Source: Clostridium sp. CAG:1024 (GTDB lineage Bacteria > Bacillota > Clostridia > Christensenellales > CAG-138). From it: a stretch of DNA of 10,981 bases. Both the position numbers and the translations under genes were made by a program. Position 1 is the first letter of the stretch; every line of letters starts with the position of its first letter. Where the stretch lies: positions 1 through 10,981 of the forward strand of contig HF985385.1 of assembly GCA_000432015.1 (NCBI GenBank), written 5' to 3'. Below, piece after piece: positions 6,504 to 10,981 of this stretch. The notes below the pieces were generated by a model that saw nothing but the letters and a program-made list of their open reading frames with translations, ran no database searches and was not told the origin of the DNA.

Positions 6504-7121
6504 ATGAAGCGCATCTTCGCATGGATCCTTGCGCTGCTCGTTGCCGTCAGTCTGTTCGCCGGCTGCGATCTCAGCGAAAAAGACGTACAATTCATCAGCG
6601 ATGTGCTGAGCGCCGCGCTCGAACAGAGTGGGAACGATACGGGCTCCGCACCGGAGAACACGCTTGCGGCTGCGCAAAGCACCGCTGTGCCGGACGCCGG
6701 ACCGTCCGCCCCTGCCGGGACCGCAATCCCCGCAGCAACGGAAGCGCCCGAAGAAGAACCTCCATCCAACGTTGTTTACGGCGAACGATACGATACGCCC
6801 GAGGACGTCGCGACCTATCTCCACGCCTATGGCGAGCTGCCCTGCAATTATATCACCAAGGCCAAAGCGCGCGATCTCGGCTGGGACAGCAGCCGCGGAA
6901 ACCTTTGGGACGTTGCATATGGCTACAGCATCGGGGGCGACCGTTTCGGCAATTACGAAGGGCGCCTGCCTGACGCGCCGGGGCGCAAATGGTATGAATG
7001 CGACGTCAACTACGACGGCGGATACCGTGGCGCGGAACGCATTCTGTATGCAAGCGACGGACTGATCTACTACACGGACGACCACTACAGCACCTTTACG
7101 CTGCTCTATGGGGAGGATTGA
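6504..7121 (+). CDS. Barnase-type guanyl-preferring ribonuclease, predicted lipoprotein
   Basis: Barnase-family enzymes cleave single-stranded RNA after guanosine through a 2',3'-cyclic intermediate. The 205-residue product begins with a lipoprotein signal peptide (MKR, hydrophobic 4-18, lipobox LFAG-Cys21). An Ala/Pro/Thr/Glu-rich, probably unstructured spacer spans about 43-92, followed by a complete barnase domain (about 96-203). Against barnase (110 aa) the alignment runs at a constant offset of 92: Lys27=Lys119, Glu60=Glu152, Glu73=Glu165, Arg83=Arg175, Arg87=Arg179, His102=His194, so the full catalytic set is present. The hallmark stretches NYITKAKARDLGW, SIGGDRFGNYEGRLP and AERILYASDGLIYYTDDHY are unmistakable. 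Oddities are Tyr151 at the barnase Arg59 position and two cysteines (114, 166) where barnase has none. AGAGGAG lies 6 nt before ATG. The gene is 3 nt after galM and 6 nt before the barstar-HAD gene, so production is coupled to its likely inhibitor. It is expected to be anchored on the outer face of the membrane; lipidation is inferred. Confidence 0.94.
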   Translation: MKRIFAWILALLVAVSLFAGCDLSEKDVQFISDVLSAALEQSGNDTGSAPENTLAAAQSTAVPDAGPSAPAGTAIPAATEAPEEEPPSNVVYGERYDTPEDVATYLHAYGELPCNYITKAKARDLGWDSSRGNLWDVAYGYSIGGDRFGNYEGRLPDAPGRKWYECDVNYDGGYRGAERILYASDGLIYYTDDHYSTFTLLYGED

Positions 7122-7127
7122 TCGAAC

Positions 7128-8171
7128 ATGCTGCGCCTGTATCCGCTTGACGGACGTATGATGGATTCCAAAGATGCGCTCCATTCGCATCTCTACATGC
7201 AGTTTTCCCTGCCCGCCTACTACGGCAGGAATCTCGATGCGCTCTGGGACTGCCTGACGGAAAAAGAACCCGGCTGTATCCTGATCCAGCGCGCGGATGC
7301 AGCCGAAAAGTCGCTTCTGCTGCCGCTGCTCGGCCTGTTCCTCGACCTCGTCCGCGAAACGCCGGGCTGGTCGGTCCGGCTCTCGACCGGTTCGCCGGAT
7401 TGCCACGAAAACGACGACGCCCCGCATTCCGGATCCGCATGCAAAGGGGATTGCGCGGCGTGCCAAACCTCCTGCGCGCAGTCCCAAGTTCCCGCTGTCC
7501 CTGTGGGTACGCCCGAGGAACGCAGGCCGCTCTCCTTTGTCGTGTTTGATTTTGACGGCGTCCTTGCGGACAGCGAACCGCTGCACCGCATGACCCACCG
7601 TGAGCTCGAACACGAGTTGTTCGGTGATCGCAAGGTCGCCATCGCCAGCAGCCGGCTCCGCGGCGGCTCCACCCGGCTGGTATACAAAATGGTCCTCGAC
7701 GCCTACGGTGCAGCAGGCGATGTGGAGGAACTCTATGCGGAGCATTTCCGCCGCACGGCTGCAAAGGTGCTTGAATTCTTTCCGACACCCTCGGACGATC
7801 TGCTGCGCCTGCTCGACGGACTCGATGCGCGCGGTATCGGCTACGGCGTGTGTTCCTCCTCGCCGAAAAGCTATCTTGATACCATCCTGTCGGCTTACGG
7901 GCTTCTTTCACGCTTCCGTTTTGTTGTGAGCTGTGATGAGGTGTCGCAGGTCAAGCCCGCGCCGGATCTCTATCTCCTCGCCGCAAAGCGCGCGAATGTG
8001 CCGTTTTCGGAGATCGCCGCGATCGAAGACAGCCGAAACGGCGTTGCGTCGGCGCTTGCCGCGGGCATTCGCTGTTTTGGGTATCTGCCCCGCCCCAGCA
8101 GCCAGGATCTCTCGGAAGCAGAGGGCCCGCTGCACCGGCTTTCCGATCTGCTGAAATATCTTCCGGACTGA
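7128..8171 (+). CDS. Barstar domain fused to HAD-superfamily phosphatase/phosphomutase
   Basis: Two domains in one 347-residue ORF. Residues 1-85 are barstar-like, with LPAYYGRNLDALWDCL (29-44) nearly identical to barstar. Tyr31, Trp40, Asp37 and Asp41 correspond to barstar Tyr29, Trp38, Asp35 and Asp39, the residues that plug the barnase active site. A linker (about 87-131) contains Cys 92, 105, 109, 112 and 116. Residues 134-347 are a HAD subfamily I enzyme similar to beta-phosphoglucomutase/sugar-phosphatase types: motif I DFDGVLADSE (nucleophile Asp141, acid Asp143), helical C1 cap (about 150-225), motif II CSSSP (Ser243/244), motif III Lys276 in VKPAPD, and motif IV IEDSRNG (Asp301). All catalytic residues are intact. 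The start is ATG 7128, with GGAGG (7112-7116) 11 nt upstream inside the end of the ribonuclease gene. No good internal start exists for a separate HAD protein. It presumably binds the ribonuclease in the cytoplasm before export. The HAD substrate is unknown; adjacency to galM suggests a sugar phosphate. Confidence 0.92.
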   Translation: MLRLYPLDGRMMDSKDALHSHLYMQFSLPAYYGRNLDALWDCLTEKEPGCILIQRADAAEKSLLLPLLGLFLDLVRETPGWSVRLSTGSPDCHENDDAPHSGSACKGDCAACQTSCAQSQVPAVPVGTPEERRPLSFVVFDFDGVLADSEPLHRMTHRELEHELFGDRKVAIASSRLRGGSTRLVYKMVLDAYGAAGDVEELYAEHFRRTAAKVLEFFPTPSDDLLRLLDGLDARGIGYGVCSSSPKSYLDTILSAYGLLSRFRFVVSCDEVSQVKPAPDLYLLAAKRANVPFSEIAAIEDSRNGVASALAAGIRCFGYLPRPSSQDLSEAEGPLHRLSDLLKYLPD

Positions 8172-8253
8172 CGGTTTCGTTTTCTTTCATTAGAAAAAAA
8201 CAAAGCAACAGAGAATCACGGAAACGCATTGTTCTCCGGCGTGCAATACAAAA

Positions 8254-8284
8254 CGGACGGTTCCTATGAAACCGTCCGCTTTTT
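8254..8284. terminator. Bidirectional terminator after the barstar-HAD gene
   Basis: CGGACGGTT (8254-8262) pairs with AACCGTCCG (8270-8278) around a 7-nt loop. TTTTT follows on the plus strand and AAAA precedes it, so it can also stop minus-strand transcription from the ferredoxin gene. Apart from this and a weaker repeat at 8351-8375, the 239-nt gap between the HAD stop and the ferredoxin stop holds no convincing gene. Confidence 0.85.
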
Positions 8285-8350
8285 GTGTGCGAAATGGATC
8301 GGTATGGAAAAGCATGCGTCCATCAAACCAACATCCCGCAAATGTCTTTT

Positions 8351-8375
8351 GTTTCTCTTCTTACAGAAAAGAAAC
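8351..8375. repeat. Inverted repeat downstream of ferredoxin
   Basis: GTTTCT-C-TTCT (8351-8361) and AGAA-A-AGAAAC (8365-8375) pair with one mismatch around a 3-nt loop. There is no U-tract in either direction, so I do not call it a terminator. It may stabilise the ferredoxin mRNA 3' end. Confidence 0.35.
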
Positions 8376-8410
8376 CGTCCCCCCAAGGGGTCTGAATGGT
8401 TTGGCGTTGC

Positions 8411-8581
8411 TTACTCGGCAGCGGGTGCGCCGACCGGGCAAACGTTTGCGCAGTTACCGCAGTCGATGCAGGTATCGGGATCGATCACATAGGTGGGATC
8501 GCCTTCCGAAATTGCTTCAACGGGGCACTCGGCAGCGCAAGCGCCGCATGCGATGCATTCGTCAGAAATCTTGTAAGCCAT
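8411..8581 (-). CDS. Clostridial-type 2[4Fe-4S] ferredoxin
   Basis: Small low-potential electron carrier that serves oxidoreductases such as pyruvate:ferredoxin oxidoreductase and hydrogenases in anaerobes. The 56-residue product contains the two classical cluster motifs: Cys9-x2-Cys12-x2-Cys15-x3-Cys19-Pro and Cys38-x2-Cys41-x2-Cys44-x3-Cys48-Pro. These are in the pseudo-twofold arrangement of bacterial ferredoxins, in which the first three cysteines of one motif plus the last of the other bind each cluster. The start is clear: GGAGG lies 6 nt before ATG 8581, and MAYKISDECIACGAC is a typical N-terminus. The frame is open far upstream inside the ricT gene, but that extension has no relation to the family. 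It is monocistronic with its own promoter. Confidence 0.97.
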   Translation of the reverse strand: MAYKISDECIACGACAAECPVEAISEGDPTYVIDPDTCIDCGNCANVCPVGAPAAE

Positions 8582-8614
8582 GATGAACCTCCAAGGATAT
8601 AGATTTTCCACTAC

Positions 8615-8642
8615 ATTATAACATAGGCTTTTCAAAAAGCAA
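8615..8642 (-). promoter_or_regulatory. Promoter of the ferredoxin gene
   Basis: On the minus strand: TTGCTT (8637-8642), a 16-nt spacer and a perfect TATAAT (8615-8620) with a TGT extended -10. Transcription would start near 8608, about 27 nt before the start codon. This fits an abundant housekeeping protein. Confidence 0.8.
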
Positions 8643-8718
8643 GAACAAATGCGCTGCGCCGTATGGCAAGTTCTGCCGCTCCCGTTTCGGGTGCTATCCC
8701 GTTTCCCCGCGCATATGC

Positions 8719-8752
8719 AAAGCGGCGTCCGAGAGTTCCTCCCGAACGCCGC
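8719..8752 (-). terminator. Terminator after ricT
   Basis: On the minus strand a 13-bp stem (8740-8752 with 8722-8734, two G-U pairs) encloses a 5-nt loop and is followed by a short TTT. It lies 37 nt after the ricT stop. The U-tract is short, so efficiency is uncertain. The remaining 8643-8718 stretch shows nothing else. Confidence 0.65.
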
Positions 8753-8789
8753 AGTCACGCGATCCTTCTTGTTTTGCCTGTTTTCCGCT

Positions 8790-10088
8790 TTACGCCTTTG
8801 GCGCTTCGGTTGCAGATACACCGCCGGTTTGCCGGTCTTCCCGGCTCTTTCCGCGATTTGCGCCGCCTCTGCGGCGCCGGCGCTGCACGGGCGGTTTGCC
8901 GCTTTCCGGCTGCGGCGTCTCCTTCGGCTTACCCGACGGCTGTTTTTCGCCGCTCGGCTTGGGCTGCCGTCTTCTGGGCGGCCTGCCCTGCTTCGGTTGA
9001 TCGCCGTCACGCGGCTCGCGGTCCTGCTTCGGCTTGCCGTTTTCCGGCTTCGCCTTCTGCTGCGCGTCCGTTCCCTGCTCCTCTGCGGACTGCTTTCCGC
9101 CGCCGTGCCGTCTCCCGCCCCGTCTTCTGCGGCGCGGTTTGTCCTCGTCCGCCGGTTTCTCTGCGTCGGTCTGCTCCTTCGGCGGCTCGGGCGGGATGTA
9201 CTCGCCGCGCAGCATCGTCTGCGCTTCCGGGGTGCGCTCGCGGCGCTCCGGCACGACAACGTTCTGCGGAAGCGGTTCCCCGACTTTCGCGAGTTGCGTA
9301 TAATGGTAATCACGCACCTCGACCGTTCCGTCCGGCATCATCAGGCGCACGCGGGTACGCTCTGTAACGGCATTGTTCTCGATCACCGTGCCCACGCCGT
9401 CCGGCGTTTGGATCTCCTTGCCGGTCTTTGGCATTTTTTTCTTCATGTCCTCGTATGCCGCCTGCTCATACTGTAGGCAGCACATGAGACGGCCGCACAA
9501 TCCGGAAATCTTCGTGGGGCTGAGAGAGAGGTTCTGTTCCTTCGCCATCTTGATCGAAACGGGATGGAAATCGCCGAGGAACGCTTTGCAGCAAACCGGT
9601 CTGCCGCAAGAGCCGAGGCCGCCCAGCATCTTCGCTTCATCACGGACGCCGATCTGCCTAAGCTCGATCCTCGTGCGGAACTGCGCCGCAAGATCCTTCA
9701 CAAGCTCGCGAAAATCGACGCGTTCGTCTGCGGTAAAATAGAACACGACCTTACTGCCGTTGAAGGCGTATTCCACATCGACGAGCTTCATGTCGAGCTG
9801 GTGCTGTTCGATCTTCTTCTGGCAGATGCGAAACGCATCGCCCTCCTTCGCCGCGTTTTGATCGCGCATGCGGCGATCCTCCGCAGTCGCGACCCGTAAA
9901 ATGGGCTTGAGCGGCTGCACGACCTGGTCGTCCTCCACCTCGTGAGGCGGCTGCGCGACCTCGCCAAACTCGGTCCCGCGCGCGGTCTCCACGATCACGC
10001 CGTCGTTTTCTTCGATCGTAAAGCCCGTCGGATCAAAGTAATAGATACGCCCGCTCGTCTTAAAGCGAACGCCAATGACCGTTGTCAT
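8790..10088 (-). CDS. ricT: PSP1-domain protein RicT (YaaT) with long basic disordered tail
   Basis: RicT is a subunit of the RicA-RicF-RicT (Y-complex), an iron-sulfur protein complex that in Bacillus assists RNase Y-dependent mRNA processing and affects sporulation and competence. The 432-residue product has the PSP1 domain over about residues 1-220. VIGVRFKTSGRIYYFDP starts it, VVETARGTEFGEV-type sequence follows, and the two cysteine sites GSCGRPVCC (Cys161, 166, 167) and GLCGRLMCC (Cys198, 203, 204) are family hallmarks and the likely cluster ligands. A small beta-rich region follows (about 220-275). Residues about 280-432 form an unusual low-complexity tail rich in Pro, Lys, Arg, Glu and Gly, with RRRRRGGRRHGGG- and RRRRRGGANRG-like boxes. 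The ATG overlaps the stop of the delta' gene by 4 nt (ATGA), and AAGGAG lies 8 nt upstream. The linkage of holB and ricT is common in Firmicutes. Confidence 0.93.
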   Translation of the reverse strand: MTTVIGVRFKTSGRIYYFDPTGFTIEENDGVIVETARGTEFGEVAQPPHEVEDDQVVQPLKPILRVATAEDRRMRDQNAAKEGDAFRICQKKIEQHQLDMKLVDVEYAFNGSKVVFYFTADERVDFRELVKDLAAQFRTRIELRQIGVRDEAKMLGGLGSCGRPVCCKAFLGDFHPVSIKMAKEQNLSLSPTKISGLCGRLMCCLQYEQAAYEDMKKKMPKTGKEIQTPDGVGTVIENNAVTERTRVRLMMPDGTVEVRDYHYTQLAKVGEPLPQNVVVPERRERTPEAQTMLRGEYIPPEPPKEQTDAEKPADEDKPRRRRRGGRRHGGGKQSAEEQGTDAQQKAKPENGKPKQDREPRDGDQPKQGRPPRRRQPKPSGEKQPSGKPKETPQPESGKPPVQRRRRRGGANRGKSREDRQTGGVSATEAPKA

Positions 10089-10981
10089 GTATCCTTCTCC
10101 TTATTCATCAAACGTACCAGTACCGCGTCCAGCGTCATTGCCGGACTTGTGCGGTAGTACGCAAGGCTTTTCTGTGCTTCCAACACGGATTCTATCATAC
10201 CCAAAATGCGTCCGGTTGTAAAGTTTTCCGCGATGCGCCGGGAAAGATTTTCTGATTCCGGGCTGCACGGCGCCGCGCCGCCCTCCGTGCAGATGAGCGC
10301 GTCACGCAGCACGTCCGCCCAGCATTCGAGCAGCAGCCCTGCGTTTTCCGCATCGGGCTTTCGCTTTTTCTGGCCGTCGGCCTCTGCGAACACGGGCTCT
10401 GCAATACGCTTCGCCGTCTCCTGAAACGGCAGCCGCGCAAACAACGCGTTTTCGAGCAGCTTCGCCGCCGTCTCGCGAAACGTGCGATAGCCTTCCGTCG
10501 CCCGCTCCTCGGCAAGCCCGCAAACGCCTCCCGACCAACATGCCGCAAGATAGGCGTTCTCCTTGGCGATGCCGCGCTGCTCCAACGCTGTCTGCACGCG
10601 CTCCACCGGCTCCGCGCCGAGTCTCCAGATGGCGCAGCGCGACCGGATCGTGGGCAAAAGCCCCATCTCCGCGCCCGTGAGCAAAAGCATGGTATTCTCC
10701 GGCGGTTCTTCCAGCGTTTTGAGCAATGCATTCTGCGCCTGCGGCGTCATGCGATGCGCATTCTTCAGCAGATACGCCCTTCTTCCGTGGGAAAACGATT
10801 GCGCGGCCGTACTTTCGATGAGCGCACGCACCTCGTTTACACCGATCGGCGCGTCGCCCAGCTCGATATAATCCGGACAGTTTTGCAGCCGTGCCGGATC
10901 TGCCTCTCCGCAGCAATACACGGCTGCGCATTTTCGCGCAAGCGCCGCCCGCCCGCTGCCCTCCGGCCCCGCGATCAGCAT
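10085..10981 (-). CDS. holB: DNA polymerase III delta' subunit (clamp loader), 5'-truncated by window edge
   Basis: The delta' subunit is part of the clamp-loader complex that puts the beta sliding clamp on DNA. The visible 298 residues begin inside the first AAA+ strand: LIAGPEGSGRAALA is the P-loop region that family members carry about 30 residues from their start, so the ATG at the edge (10979-10981) is most likely an internal methionine and the gene continues outside. Family hallmarks are the segment RAYLLKNAHRMTPQAQNALLKTLEEPP (69-94) and the SRC motif (114-116). Walker A has Arg11 in place of the catalytic Lys, as expected for a non-hydrolysing delta'. The zinc-module region is short (Cys 18, 23, 24, 35 visible) and does not show the usual CxxCxxC spacing. 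The C-terminal helical collar is divergent. It overlaps ricT by 4 nt. Confidence 0.9.
   Translation of the reverse strand: MLIAGPEGSGRAALARKCAAVYCCGEADPARLQNCPDYIELGDAPIGVNEVRALIESTAAQSFSHGRRAYLLKNAHRMTPQAQNALLKTLEEPPENTMLLLTGAEMGLLPTIRSRCAIWRLGAEPVERVQTALEQRGIAKENAYLAACWSGGVCGLAEERATEGYRTFRETAAKLLENALFARLPFQETAKRIAEPVFAEADGQKKRKPDAENAGLLLECWADVLRDALICTEGGAAPCSPESENLSRRIAENFTTGRILGMIESVLEAQKSLAYYRTSPAMTLDAVLVRLMNKEKDT

Noticed and set aside
7542..7544. Internal GTG start giving a separate HAD protein
   Set aside because: It would delete part of the first beta strand before motif I, and the nearest purine-rich stretch is too far upstream, so a single fusion protein is the simpler reading.
5340..7745. 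An 801-codon open frame on the minus strand opposite galM, the ribonuclease and the barstar-HAD gene
   Set aside because: It mirrors three well-recognised plus-strand genes, has a composition rich in Arg, Ala and His typical of antisense frames in GC-rich DNA, shows no domain I recognise and no matching promoter or ribosome binding site.
8299..8400. A possible 29-codon ORF and repeat of GAAACCGTCC in the gap before ferredoxin
   Set aside because: There is no ribosome binding site or recognisable product, and the 10-nt repeat is explained by the terminator arm plus a chance match.
8411..9313. A 300-codon minus-strand frame ending in the ferredoxin
   Set aside because: The extra N-terminal part is an alternative-frame reading of the ricT tail, passes the terminator and the ferredoxin promoter, and ferredoxins of this type are about 56 residues. 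The ATG at 8581 has its own GGAGG.

Overview
The window looks like a GC-rich chromosomal segment of an anaerobic, Gram-positive-type Firmicute (class Clostridia). Reasons: a 56-residue clostridial 2[4Fe-4S] ferredoxin, a RicT/PSP1 protein directly after a DNA polymerase III delta' gene, a LytR-CpsA-Psr (LCP) protein, a DUF368/PopT transporter, GGAGG-type ribosome binding sites and vegetative promoters. No finer taxonomy is claimed. I see no mobile element, CRISPR array, tRNA or rRNA.

Layout. (1) 95-517 (+): mscL, a mechanosensitive channel with a C-terminal zinc-ribbon-like tail. It ends against a bidirectional terminator (642-673). (2) 689-2832 (-): popT (DUF368, undecaprenyl-phosphate translocase family) followed by an LCP protein that also has its own promoter. 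(3) 3064-5374 (+), divergent from popT: a polyprenyl-phosphate sugar-1-phosphate transferase that starts exopolysaccharide synthesis, then, behind its own terminator and promoter, a SanA/YdcF (DUF218) envelope protein. Blocks 2 and 3 together form a cell-surface neighbourhood centred on undecaprenyl phosphate. (4) 5451-8171 (+): a tight three-gene operon of aldose 1-epimerase (galM), a barnase-type ribonuclease with a lipoprotein signal peptide, and a protein fusing a barstar domain to a HAD phosphatase/phosphomutase. It is closed by a strong terminator (8254-8284). (5) 8411-8581 (-): ferredoxin with its own promoter. (6) 8790-10981 (-): delta' (holB, cut by the window edge) overlapping ricT by 4 bp, with a terminator after ricT.

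The most notable part is block 4. The RNase domain aligns with Bacillus amyloliquefaciens barnase at a constant offset of 92 residues and keeps every catalytic residue. Its cognate inhibitor fold is not free-standing: it is the N-terminal domain of a complete HAD enzyme, joined through a cysteine-rich linker (Cys 92, 105, 109, 112, 116). A membrane-anchored barnase, a barstar-HAD fusion and a sugar mutarotase in one operon suggest either an RNase/immunity pair wired to sugar-phosphate metabolism or an extracellular nucleic-acid scavenging system. Function is inferred; the domains are read directly from the sequence.

Five of the six promoters I can place carry a TGn extended -10 element. The sixth (sanA) lacks it and is placed so that its mRNA would be leaderless.
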